NCBI GenBank assembly: GCA_041600735.1
Contig: JBFIJN010000039.1
Location: 1-30,949 of the forward strand
Source: Paraliomyxa sp041600735
Lineage (GTDB): Bacteria; Myxococcota_A; Polyangia; Nannocystales; Nannocystaceae
Length of the DNA stretch: 30,949 nucleotides
Reading direction: 5' to 3'
The notes under the pieces were generated by a model, which saw nothing but the letters and a program-made list of their open reading frames with translations, searched no databases and was not told where the DNA came from. The position numbers and the translations under genes were made by a program. Position 1 is the stretch's first letter; each line of letters starts with the position of its first letter. Of this stretch, positions 1 to 7,022 are shown piece after piece.

Positions 1-345
1 CGGGGCTCGTCCCCGGTGGTCGAGGCGGGGCTCTTGGCGGCCGAGATCGAGCGACGCGAGGGGCGGCTCCACCAGGCGGCGCGCCGCTGGGCGCAGGTCT
101 GCCGCTTCTCACCCGGCGATCCCATCGCCCATGAGCGCCTGGCCAAGTACCTCGAGCACCAAGCGCGGGATCCCGCGGCTGCGCTGGCGGTGGCTGCGGC
201 GTCGGCCACGCCCTGCGAGCAGCGGCAGGCCCGGCTGCAGCGCAAGGCCGCGGAGGCCGAGATCCCGGGCCTAGAAGAGGTGCTCGCGGTCTGGGCCGGG
301 GCGGGGGGCCCAGCCGAGCGCCGAGGCGCGCGGGCGCGGCGATAG
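1..345 (+). CDS. C-terminal fragment, possible YprB-like RNase H-fold protein
   Basis: The reading frame is open from the first base of the window and stops with TAG at 343-345, so only the last ~114 codons are visible and the true start lies to the left. The fragment is helical and TPR-like: an Arg/Ala-rich helix pair, then 'PGDPIAHERLAKYLEHQARD', then an Ala-rich helix and 'RLQRKAAEAE'. This layout (helical repeats, then ERL-K-E, then RL-RK) resembles the C-terminal tail of bacterial YprB-like ribonuclease H-fold proteins. The catalytic domain is not in the window, so the family call is a guess. The gene runs in the same direction as the lipoprotein gene that follows after ~89 bp. A generic TPR protein is the main alternative. 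Confidence 0.55.
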   Translation, partial: RGSSPVVEAGLLAAEIERREGRLHQAARRWAQVCRFSPGDPIAHERLAKYLEHQARDPAAALAVAAASATPCEQRQARLQRKAAEAEIPGLEEVLAVWAGAGGPAERRGARARR

Positions 346-420
346 CTCGCGCTCGTGTAAGGCCCGCCGGGGTGGCCCGTTCATGGGGCCGACCATCCCC
401 GGGGGGATATGCGATCGTGC

Positions 421-426
421 TAGGGT
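421..426 (+). promoter_or_regulatory. -10-like element (TAGGGT)
   Basis: TAGGGT, preceded by GC, ends 8 nt before the GTG at 435. Its position supports 435 rather than the upstream GTG at 372 as the start, and predicts a leaderless message. No clear -35 box is seen. Confidence 0.45.
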
Positions 427-434
427 CCAAACCG

Positions 435-1313
435 GTGCAGCGCCGCTCACGAGGTCTCACGCAGACTCTTGCCTTGCTGTCCGCTCTCACGGTGGCGGGC
501 GGGTGCATGTCACTCTCGCCGCAGCTGCGGCCGACCGATTTCCAGCAGCTCGAGACGCTGAGTGATCGCTCCGATCGCGAGCAGGCGTTCGCCGAGAATG
601 CGATCAATCGCCACGACGAGCCGCAGGGCACCCGCTACACCAAGGGCACCAGCGATCGCGAGACCAAGCGCAGCTGGCAGTCGCTCGATGCGATCCTGCG
701 CTCCGACGCCAGCGCTTCGGCGGCCCTGCCCACGCGAAACATGCGGATCTCTCGCTTGTTCACCGCGCTGACGGTGGTCGCGGGCATCCTCACCGTCGCG
801 GGTACGGCCGCGTCCTCGCGCGAGGGGCTCGATCTCCAGCGCATCAACGGCACCGGCGCGGTGCTGCTGGGCGGCGGTCTGGCCACGGTGGGCTTTGGCA
901 TCACCGCGGGCGTGTTCTACGGCAAGACCAAGAAGGGCTACGAGCGGGCCGTCGAGATCTACAACGACAGCCTCGCCGTGCGCCTCGGGCTCAATACACC
1001 CGCGGGCGAGTACATCCCGCCGCACGGGGTGATCGTGGATCGCGAGGGCTACATCGTGCTCGACGAGCGCGAGCGTGCGCTCACGGAGCGCGACGAAGGT
1101 GGTGAGGCAGCGGGGCCCGCGGTCGAAGAAGGGCCGCTCCCCGCCGAGCCCGGGCCGGCCGAGGCCCCCGCGGCCAAGGCCCCCGAGTCCCTCGCCCCGG
1201 CCGCGTCGCCCGAGTCGTCGACGGCGGTCCCCGACGCTCCTGCCGAGGCGCCTGGTGGTGCCGCGGCGCCACCGCTGGCCGAAGTCGGCGCGCTCGACCT
1301 GCGGCCGCGCTGA
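435..1313 (+). CDS. Lipoprotein of unknown function with two hydrophobic segments
   Basis: Starting at GTG 435 the product (292 aa) begins with a good lipoprotein signal: a basic start, a hydrophobic core and a lipobox ending GGC, so Cys24 would be acylated. The longer in-frame start at 372 would add 21 residues ahead of the signal and lies upstream of the -10-like TAGGGT. After an Arg/Asp-rich region come two hydrophobic stretches, one beginning 'RLFTALTVVAG' and one Gly-rich beginning 'GTGAVLLGGGLATVGFG'. Next is a motif with 'GYERAVEIYNDSLAVRLGL', then a Pro/Ala/Glu-rich tail. I do not recognise a family. Lipoproteins with an early hydrophobic pair followed by a YN..L motif look familiar from myxobacteria, but that is impression, not proof. 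Confidence 0.8.
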   Translation: MQRRSRGLTQTLALLSALTVAGGCMSLSPQLRPTDFQQLETLSDRSDREQAFAENAINRHDEPQGTRYTKGTSDRETKRSWQSLDAILRSDASASAALPTRNMRISRLFTALTVVAGILTVAGTAASSREGLDLQRINGTGAVLLGGGLATVGFGITAGVFYGKTKKGYERAVEIYNDSLAVRLGLNTPAGEYIPPHGVIVDREGYIVLDERERALTERDEGGEAAGPAVEEGPLPAEPGPAEAPAAKAPESLAPAASPESSTAVPDAPAEAPGGAAAPPLAEVGALDLRPR

Positions 1314-1393
1314 CGCACGAGCCCGGGCGCGCGGGCCCGCGGCACGCACCCAAGATGTGGGCGGATCCCTCGACGGCGGCGACCTCGGGCTGC

Positions 1394-1399
1394 TAGACG
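1394..1399 (+). promoter_or_regulatory. -10-like element (TAGACG)
   Basis: GC-TAGACG lies 7 nt upstream of the ATG at 1407. It sits in the 93-bp gap after the previous stop and could drive the cytochrome/methyltransferase pair. It is a weaker match than the other elements because the last base is not T. Confidence 0.35.
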
Positions 1400-1406
1400 T
1401 TGCCCC

Positions 1407-1754
1407 ATGCGTCGCCGCCGTGCTTCGGCCCTCGTTGCGCTCGCGCTCGCGGGCTGCACCCAGCCCACGGGGCCCGAGATCACGATCTCCGGCGAGCAGC
1501 TCTACAACCAATACTGTGCGCGCTGTCATGGCGTCGACGGGGTACCCACCGCCGCGGCGCCGACCGCCTCCAGCTTTGCGGAGGCCGGGCTCATCGATCG
1601 GCTGAGCGACGAGACCATCAAGGGCGTGATCCGCTCGGGGCGCGGACAGATGGCGGGCTTTGGCGACCGCTTCACCGAGGCGACCCTGCAGGTGCTCGCG
1701 GCCTACGTGCGCGGTCTGCCGGGCCGCGAGACGCCCGCGGCTACGGCCCCATGA
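1407..1754 (+). CDS. Class I c-type cytochrome lipoprotein
   Basis: A 115-aa precursor. A basic N-terminus and short hydrophobic core lead to lipobox LAGC (Cys17), so the mature protein should be membrane-anchored outside the cytoplasm. The haem-binding motif is CARCH at residues 37-41, followed by the usual small cytochrome c fold with 'GVIRSGRGQMAGFGD'; Met82 is the likely sixth haem ligand. The helix 'LQVLAAYVRGL' near the end matches the C-terminal helix of cytochrome c. It is a monohaem electron carrier whose partner is unknown. Its TGA (1752-1754) overlaps the ATG (1751) of the methyltransferase gene as ATGA, so the two are probably translated together, an odd pairing of functions. Confidence 0.9.
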   Translation: MRRRRASALVALALAGCTQPTGPEITISGEQLYNQYCARCHGVDGVPTAAAPTASSFAEAGLIDRLSDETIKGVIRSGRGQMAGFGDRFTEATLQVLAAYVRGLPGRETPAATAP

Positions 1755-3559
1755 GCGAGGGCCGTGCGCGGGCCCGGACCGCAGCGTCCGCGGGCCTCGA
1801 GCTGCTGTGGCCGGGCAAGTACGACGACGAGGGACGGCGCCGCCCGGTGCCGCGGTCCGGCGCCACGCTCTCGCGACGCGCGCTCTACGGGGCCAGCTCG
1901 CCGGATGCGGCACCTTCGGATGCCGCGCCTGCGCAGGAGTGGCACAACCGCTTGGTCGAGGGCGACAACCTGCTGGCCCTCGATGCGCTGACCCGCGCAC
2001 ACGCGGGGCAGGTCGATCTGGTGTACATCGATCCGCCGTTTGCCACGGGCGGTCGCTTCGACGTGGTCACACCGGTGGGGCCGCGCGAGGGCTCCGCGCG
2101 GCAGCTGCGAACCCCGGCCTATACCGACGCGTGGCCGGGGGGGCCGGCGGGATTGCTGGCGATGCTCGATCCGCGGCTGCGCCTGGTGCACGAGCTGCTT
2201 GCGCCGCACGGGAGCCTCTACGTCCATGTGGATCCCACCGTGGGGCATGCGGTGAAGCTGCAGCTCGACGAGGTGTTCGGGCCAGGTTGCTTTCAGCGCG
2301 AGATCGTGTGGCGCATCGGCTGGGTCTCGGGCTTCAAGACGCGCGCGCGCAACTGGATCCGCAACCATGATCTGGTGTTCTTCTACGTGAAGGACCCGCA
2401 GCGGTTCACCTTCAACAAGCACTACATGCCGCATCCGCCCGGGTACCTGCGACGCGATGGATCGCCGCCGCGGGGCAAGGGCGTGCCGCTCGACGACGTG
2501 TGGAACGCTGGCGAGGCCGAGCTCGCGCTGCGCGGGAGAGAGTCGATGGACTCGATCCAGATCAAGAGCTTCTCGACCGAGAAGACCGGGTATGCGACCC
2601 AGAAGAACGAGAGCCTGCTGCGCCGGATCGTGGAGGCCTCGAGCAACCCTGGGGATCTCGTGGCCGACGTGTTCTGTGGCTCGGGCACCACGCTCGCGGT
2701 GGCCGAGGCGCTGGGGCGGCGCTGGATCGGCTGCGATAGCGGGCGCGCCGCGATCCACATCGCCACCGGCCGGGTGCTGGGCGGACCGAGGTCGCGCAGC
2801 TTCGAGGTGGTGGAGGTCGCGGGGGGCGAGCTTGCCCGCGAGACGGCGGAGGCACGGGTGCGGGCGGGATGGGCGAGCGCAACGGGGACGGCGCTGCGAC
2901 GCCTGGCGGTACGCGAGGCCGTGACGGGCGACGATGCTGCGGTGCCCCGCGCGGGTCAGCGCCGCGATGGGGTGGCCGCATGGCGGTGGTCGGTAGCGGT
3001 GCCGATCGAGCGCGAGGGCCAGGCGATCGTCGTGGGGGAGGCCTGGCCGCTCGCGGGGCGACGCGCGAGCGGGCCGACCCAGCTGGTGCTGCCGCGGGGA
3101 CTGCTCGACGCGGGGGAGGATGCGCCGCCCGAGGCCATGATCGCCGAGCGGGCGTGGCTGCGGCTGCGGCTGCACGGCCTCGGCCGCGGGGACGTGGGGG
3201 TGGAGCTGGTGAGCTTGCAGTATCCGACGCCGGCCCTGCTGCCGGCGGTGCTCCGCGAGCGCTCGAGCGATCCGCTGGAGCTGGTGGAGCGCTGGAGCGT
3301 GAGCTGGGACGACCGCGGCGATCATGCGGTGGACGTGGTGCTTGGGCGCTTCGATCGCACGCGCACGCTGCCCCCGCGCAGCCCGGCCCACGCGTACGCG
3401 GGGCGGACGGCGACCTTGGTGGTGCGCGTCGAGGACGTGCTGCACCGCGAGCACCGCCTGGTGTGCGCGCTCGTGCGGGCCCGTGGTCGCTGGAGCGTGG
3501 TGCGGGCGCGGGCCGAGGCCGGCGCTTGGACGGCCTCGGTACCCGAGCCCGGCGGCTAG
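1751..3559 (+). CDS. Orphan beta-class DNA methyltransferase, probably N6-adenine
   Basis: A 602-aa protein starting at the ATG that overlaps the cytochrome stop. The catalytic motif IV is DPPF (residues 94-97, in 'VYIDPPFATGG') and comes before the SAM-binding motif I 'DVFCGSGTT' (306-314). That order defines beta-class amino-methyltransferases such as type III Mod proteins, and DPPF favours N6-adenine over N4-cytosine. 'ATQKNESLLRRIVEASSNP' just before motif I is the usual conserved lead-in. The stretch between motifs IV and I, about residues 185-280, probably reads the DNA target. About 240 residues after motif I match nothing I recognise. No restriction subunit is nearby, so it looks like a solitary methyltransferase. 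Its TAG overlaps the convergent stop of the next gene. Confidence 0.85.
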   Translation: MSEGRARARTAASAGLELLWPGKYDDEGRRRPVPRSGATLSRRALYGASSPDAAPSDAAPAQEWHNRLVEGDNLLALDALTRAHAGQVDLVYIDPPFATGGRFDVVTPVGPREGSARQLRTPAYTDAWPGGPAGLLAMLDPRLRLVHELLAPHGSLYVHVDPTVGHAVKLQLDEVFGPGCFQREIVWRIGWVSGFKTRARNWIRNHDLVFFYVKDPQRFTFNKHYMPHPPGYLRRDGSPPRGKGVPLDDVWNAGEAELALRGRESMDSIQIKSFSTEKTGYATQKNESLLRRIVEASSNPGDLVADVFCGSGTTLAVAEALGRRWIGCDSGRAAIHIATGRVLGGPRSRSFEVVEVAGGELARETAEARVRAGWASATGTALRRLAVREAVTGDDAAVPRAGQRRDGVAAWRWSVAVPIEREGQAIVVGEAWPLAGRRASGPTQLVLPRGLLDAGEDAPPEAMIAERAWLRLRLHGLGRGDVGVELVSLQYPTPALLPAVLRERSSDPLELVERWSVSWDDRGDHAVDVVLGRFDRTRTLPPRSPAHAYAGRTATLVVRVEDVLHREHRLVCALVRARGRWSVVRARAEAGAWTASVPEPGG

Positions 3560-3918
3560 GCGCGGCCGAACCCGCTGCCGCACGCGTGGCACTCGAGGTG
3601 GCCGGCGAGATCCTCCGTTTGGAGGGAGGCGCAGCAGGGGCACGGGAAGTTGTTGCCGCGCCCGTGGAAGCGAACGCCGGCCTCGACCGGGTCGAGGTCG
3701 TCGACCAGGCGGTAGTAGAGCCCCGCGCCGACCAAGGCGAGGCACAGGGCGAAGGCGGAGCCGATCAGGGGCTCGTGGGGGAACAGGGCCCAAGCCACTC
3801 CGTCGGCGGCGAGCCACAGGGCCAGGCCACCCAGGGCCCAGGTCCAGCTGCGCCCGCGACTGCGCGCCAGGCCGACGAGGTGGGTGAGGTAGACGAGGAT
3901 GAAGATGATCTCGAGCAT
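3556..3918 (-). CDS. Small membrane protein with C-terminal zinc ribbon
   Basis: A 120-aa protein with three predicted membrane segments (about residues 2-18, 25-46 and 51-72). A soluble tail follows with a four-cysteine zinc ribbon: Cys93 and Cys96 in 'CPCC', Cys110 and Cys113 in 'CHAC'. The start is supported by a strong Shine-Dalgarno sequence, AGGAGA, about 5 nt before ATG 3918. I recognise no family. It may be a redox- or metal-responsive membrane protein, but nothing in the context settles this. Its stop codon shares the palindrome CTAG with the methyltransferase stop on the opposite strand. Confidence 0.8.
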   Translation of the reverse strand: MLEIIFILVYLTHLVGLARSRGRSWTWALGGLALWLAADGVAWALFPHEPLIGSAFALCLALVGAGLYYRLVDDLDPVEAGVRFHGRGNNFPCPCCASLQTEDLAGHLECHACGSGFGRA

Positions 3919-3946
3919 GATGTTCTCCTGCCCCGCGCCGAGCCTT

Positions 3947-3987
3947 CGTGGCCGATGCGAGGGCGACGGAACCTCTCTTCGGCCACG
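3947..3987. repeat. Hairpin-forming inverted repeat in the leader of the zinc-ribbon gene
   Basis: Arms CGTGGCCGA (3947-3955) and TCGGCCACG (3979-3987) pair perfectly over 9 bp. Inside, GAGG (3959-3962) pairs with CCTC (3972-3975) across a symmetric 3x3 internal loop, leaving a 9-nt apical loop. It lies in the 119-bp gap between two minus-strand genes, 29 nt upstream of ATG 3918. It could be a terminator without a U-tract, a processing site or a cis-regulatory RNA fold. Confidence 0.5.
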
Positions 3988-4037
3988 GGGCGCCGGTGTT
4001 GCACGAGAACGAGAAGAAAAGTGCGCGCTAGTGCCGC

Positions 4038-4616
4038 CTACTTGCTACACACGCAGATCTCATTGGAGCGGTTGGTGCCACAATGATCCATGTTGGGCCG
4101 GATTATGTTGCAATTCGTGGAGTTGTCGAACGCGGCGAGGCAGGTGCCGAGGAACATCTCACACATGGCGGTGCAGTTGCTGCCGCCCGTCGTGGCATTG
4201 AAGTGACACTCGTCGTCGGTCTCGAGACACAAGAAATAGTCGGGCGCCAGGCCGTAGAGGTCGTCGCAGCTGGGGCTCGTCGGGCCGGTCGACCCTTCTG
4301 TGCCAGTCTGGCCGGTGCTGGTGCTGCCGCTGGTCGAGCTCGAGGTGGTGCTCGTGGAGGCACTGCCCGTGCTCTCCGGCTCGACGCCCTGGGTGGTGGC
4401 ACTCTCGATCCCGGTGGCGTCGCTGGTCGCAATGCCGGTGGCGTCGACGCCGGGGCCCGCGGTGCTGGAGGATCCGCGACTCGTGCTCCCGCTCGAGCCC
4501 GTGACGGCCGAGCTGTCGGATCCGTCCTGATCCTGGGTGACCTCCGAGGGCATCGGGCCGCAGCCACCCAGCAGCAGGGGGAGCATGAGCCGTAGGCGTC
4601 GAGTGGAGGTCGTCAT
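4038..4616 (-). CDS. Lipoprotein with Ser/Thr/Gly linker and 10-cysteine domain (copy 1)
   Basis: A 192-aa product from ATG 4616. It has a basic N-terminus, a Leu-rich core and lipobox LLGGC (Cys19), then about 95 residues of Ser/Thr/Gly-rich low-complexity linker, then a compact C-terminal domain with ten cysteines. Their spacing is C-x12-C-x6-C-x10-C-x3-C-x6-C-x9-C-x9-C-x8-C-x-C-S-K-end. A second gene at 7023-7589 encodes the same domain with nearly the same spacing and shared words such as 'FNAT' and 'GG'. Even cysteine number and export suggest five disulfides. The linker style is typical of Nannocystis/Plesiocystis-type surface lipoproteins. The gene starts 20 bp after the lysyl-oxidase gene ends, with GGGAG about 12 nt before the ATG, so the two are probably an operon. 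Function unknown. Confidence 0.85.
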   Translation of the reverse strand: MTTSTRRLRLMLPLLLGGCGPMPSEVTQDQDGSDSSAVTGSSGSTSRGSSSTAGPGVDATGIATSDATGIESATTQGVEPESTGSASTSTTSSSTSGSTSTGQTGTEGSTGPTSPSCDDLYGLAPDYFLCLETDDECHFNATTGGSNCTAMCEMFLGTCLAAFDNSTNCNIIRPNMDHCGTNRSNEICVCSK

Positions 4617-4636
4617 GGTTGCGTGGCTCCCGGCGG

Positions 4637-6439
4637 CTAGAGGCAGGTTACGGTAGCGGCGGCGTCCGGTCCGTAGACCGGGGCCGTGTAGAGCGCGTAG
4701 GCGCCTCCGGGCTCGGTGGCGTCGCGAGGGCCTGGGCAGGTGAACGAGACCTCGACCGGGTCGGCGGACAGCGTGACCGTGGCGAGGGCTTCGCGGTAGA
4801 GGCACGGGATCGAGTGGCCGAGCGCCGCGCTCGTCTCGCACAGCCGCAGCACCTGAAGCGCGCTGCCGGCCGCGAGGCTGCACGAGAGCGTCGTGGCCTC
4901 GCCCGGGACGCAGGCCTGCGCGGTGCCTTGCTCGGCGAACCCGCAGTTGCGGCGCTCGCCGAGCAGCGGACGGCGGCAGGGCTCGGTGACCATGCCCCCG
5001 ACGGCGGGAACGTCGACCAAGGTGCTCACGAGGTTGTCGTCGGCCCAGTCGTCGCGCTGCTCGCAGGCAAAGCGACTCTCCGCTTGACCCGCTTCGTTGA
5101 GGAACGTGGTGGGCTCGAAGCGAGGCGCGCCGTCGCCATCGAGCAGCAGCTGGCCCTCGCACAGGAAGCCGTCGGGATTGACGTGAAAGGCGAGCGGGGC
5201 CTGCACGCCGCCGCTGCTGTCGACGGGCGTGATGTCGACCCACTGGCAGTCGAGCCCGGCGATGTAGTCGTCGCCCCAGCCCGCGGCCGTGCCCTGGAAG
5301 TGGCAGGTGTAGGGATGGACGAGCGGAGACAGCTCGGTGTTGGAGTAGCGCGAGGTGCTCTCGAGGCAGAAGGCTCGCTTGGAGCCGAGGGTCAGCGACC
5401 CATCACCGAAGGTGAAGTTCCCGTAGTGGTTGAAGTGCATGTGCCCGTGGCACTCGCTCAGCGAGACCATGTTGTTGACCACGGGGGGGCTGCCCGGTCC
5501 CACGTCGCCGATCACCGCGTCCTCGTCGCCGCGGTTGTGCATGGTGGCGGTGAACTGCAGCAGGCGTCGCCAGCCCGGCCCGCCGATGCAGCCCTCTGCG
5601 ATCGCGCACGAGTCGTCCCCGTAGTAGCGATACACGATGCGGTTGTCCTCGACCCCCTCCTGCACCGCGGCGAGCTGGGGACCGCCCCGCACTTGCTCGG
5701 AGAAGCGCACCTCGTCGGCCCTGGCCGCATCCCACGGCTTGCGCTCGAAGTGCATCACGGCGTCGGCCACTCCCACGCTGGCGCGCAGCGCCTCGACACA
5801 CGACAGCGCGGGAGCCTCGGTGATGTGGCACCCCGAGTCGGCCCCGCCCTCGCAGGTGTCGTCGAAGAAGCTGCGCGCGTTCTCGCTGTCGACGCTGTTG
5901 GGCGGGAAGTCCTCCTCGTCCATGCAGGCGTAGCCGGTGCGCTCGAGCAGTAGCTCGGGATCCACGGGCAGGCTGAAGACCTCGTCGACCGTGCCTCCAG
6001 CGCTCGCGAGCAGCGGGTCGGCGAGCGCGGGCTGCTCGACCGAGGTGAGCAGCGTGCCCGTGAACGTGTAGTCGACGACGACCAGATCGTGGCCGTCGAT
6101 GGTGACGCGCTCGGGGCTGCCGACCTCGATCGTCCACTGCGGTCGCGGGGGCAGCGGGAGCGTGCCCAGGCCGTCGTAGAAGAAGTTGCGGAAGGTGAGC
6201 CGGTAGTAGGTCGTGTCGACTTGCAGCGCCGCGCGAGCGACCCACGCATCGCTCGGCTCGGCCAGCAGCGCTTGAGCCACGCGATCGCGGGACGCGAGGG
6301 GGACCTCGTCGAGCAGCACGCCCACGCGGCTGTTCATCGAGAGATCGACCAGGGCGCCCGGGTCTTCCGCCTCCGGGTCCACGGTGCAGGCCAGGAGCGA
6401 CGACACGGGGAGCAGCACCCACCAACGCCAATGGTCCAC
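4637..6439 (-). CDS. Lysyl oxidase family protein, lipoprotein
   Basis: A 600-aa product from GTG 6439 with lipobox SLLAC (Cys18). Residues ~290-425 carry the lysyl oxidase signature. The copper site is H331-x-H333-x-H335 in 'ECHGHMHFNHY', matching the HxHxH of animal LOX. 'GSKRAFCLE' holds Lys354 and 'DDYIAGLDCQWVDIT' holds Tyr392. These align with the Lys and Tyr that crosslink to form the LTQ cofactor in human LOX (K320 and Y355), and 'FHVNPDGFL' follows as in the animal enzymes. The protein should therefore be a copper/quinone amine oxidase acting outside the cytoplasm, oxidising lysine or other primary amines. The ~290-residue N-terminal region and the Cys-rich C-terminal ~170 residues are not part of the LOX core. 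A consensus promoter precedes it. The family call is firm; the substrate is unknown. Confidence 0.9.
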   Translation of the reverse strand: MDHWRWWVLLPVSSLLACTVDPEAEDPGALVDLSMNSRVGVLLDEVPLASRDRVAQALLAEPSDAWVARAALQVDTTYYRLTFRNFFYDGLGTLPLPPRPQWTIEVGSPERVTIDGHDLVVVDYTFTGTLLTSVEQPALADPLLASAGGTVDEVFSLPVDPELLLERTGYACMDEEDFPPNSVDSENARSFFDDTCEGGADSGCHITEAPALSCVEALRASVGVADAVMHFERKPWDAARADEVRFSEQVRGGPQLAAVQEGVEDNRIVYRYYGDDSCAIAEGCIGGPGWRRLLQFTATMHNRGDEDAVIGDVGPGSPPVVNNMVSLSECHGHMHFNHYGNFTFGDGSLTLGSKRAFCLESTSRYSNTELSPLVHPYTCHFQGTAAGWGDDYIAGLDCQWVDITPVDSSGGVQAPLAFHVNPDGFLCEGQLLLDGDGAPRFEPTTFLNEAGQAESRFACEQRDDWADDNLVSTLVDVPAVGGMVTEPCRRPLLGERRNCGFAEQGTAQACVPGEATTLSCSLAAGSALQVLRLCETSAALGHSIPCLYREALATVTLSADPVEVSFTCPGPRDATEPGGAYALYTAPVYGPDAAATVTCL

Positions 6440-6445
6440 ATTGCC

Positions 6446-6474
6446 ACGCTAACGGGCCGCCCGCGCACTGTCAA
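6446..6474 (-). promoter_or_regulatory. Sigma-70-type promoter of the lysyl oxidase gene
   Basis: On the minus strand TTGACA (6474-6469) and TAGCGT (6451-6446) are separated by exactly 17 bp. The -10 box ends 6 nt before GTG 6439, so transcription would start at or next to the start codon. The -35 box contains the TGA stop of the upstream gene. This is the best promoter in the window and the only one with a perfect -35. Confidence 0.75.
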
Positions 6475-6980
6475 TCGTGGCTGTCGTGGTGGTTGGGCGG
6501 GGTGCGGGGGATGACCCAGCGCTCATCGCCGAGCACGAGCACGGTGTGGTCGCCGACACCCTCATCGAGCCACTCGGCCAGATCCATTTGGGCGCGATTG
6601 GTGAACCGCACCGCGAGCGCGCGCCCGCTGGATCGCGAGGGCGCCCGCGCCCGCAAGCCGCGGCCCGGCTCGTCCCACAGCGTGGGTAGTGACAGCGGCA
6701 GAGTGCGACCGTCGTCGAGGCGCAGCCGCAGCTGGTCGCCTTCGCGGATCACCGCGGTCGCGCGCAGCGGGCAGTCGTCGATCGTCAGGTAGCACCACTG
6801 GGCGCCGAGCCGCACGATCGGCTCGCTGCCCTCGCTGAGGTCGAGGCCGTCGCGCAGCGCCTGCCGCACCCGCGGGTGCGTGATGGGCTCGCCGCCGAGG
6901 GTGAGCTCGCCCTGCGCGCTCATGCGCAGGGCCACGCCACGGCGCAGGCGCTCGAGGGTCTCGGGATCGATCGAAGGCAT
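6471..6980 (-). CDS. DUF1285-like protein
   Basis: A 169-aa soluble protein with no signal peptide. Residues ~18-105 have the layout of DUF1285 proteins: a short beta strand with 'GELTLGGEPITHPRV' (the G-x(3)-GxPI pattern), then 'EPIVRLGAQWCYLTIDDCP' resembling the family's 'EKV-I-VEDAP' core, then beta strands with 'LRLRLDDG'. The family has no established reaction that I know of. The C-terminal ~60 residues are polar and end in a His/Asp-rich tail. A TAGATT box (6996-6991) ends 10 nt before the ATG. The lysyl-oxidase promoter overlaps this gene's stop. Confidence 0.65.
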   Translation of the reverse strand: MPSIDPETLERLRRGVALRMSAQGELTLGGEPITHPRVRQALRDGLDLSEGSEPIVRLGAQWCYLTIDDCPLRATAVIREGDQLRLRLDDGRTLPLSLPTLWDEPGRGLRARAPSRSSGRALAVRFTNRAQMDLAEWLDEGVGDHTVLVLGDERWVIPRTPPNHHDSHD

Positions 6981-7022
6981 CGGCGCGCGAAATCTAGCAG
7001 ACGCCAGCGCGCCAGCACGGGC

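Noticed and set aside
1321..1336. GCCCG/CGGGC hairpin after the first lipoprotein gene as a terminator
   Set aside because: Only a 5-bp stem with no U-tract; such repeats are expected by chance at this GC content.
510..2000. Long minus-strand open frame opposite the lipoprotein and cytochrome genes
   Set aside because: Arg/Pro/Ala-rich translation with no motifs; the plus strand holds genes with clear signals and a CxxCH motif. It is a shadow of high GC content.
1751..3559. Restriction-modification system around the methyltransferase
   Set aside because: No restriction or helicase subunit is encoded on either side; neighbours are a cytochrome c and a small membrane protein.
1703..3817. 704-codon minus-strand frame opposite the methyltransferase
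   Set aside because: Low-complexity Arg/His/Pro-rich product; the plus strand carries intact methyltransferase motifs.
4619..5953. Plus-strand frame opposite the lysyl oxidase gene
   Set aside because: Composition is a mirror of the real gene; the minus strand has the LOX signature.
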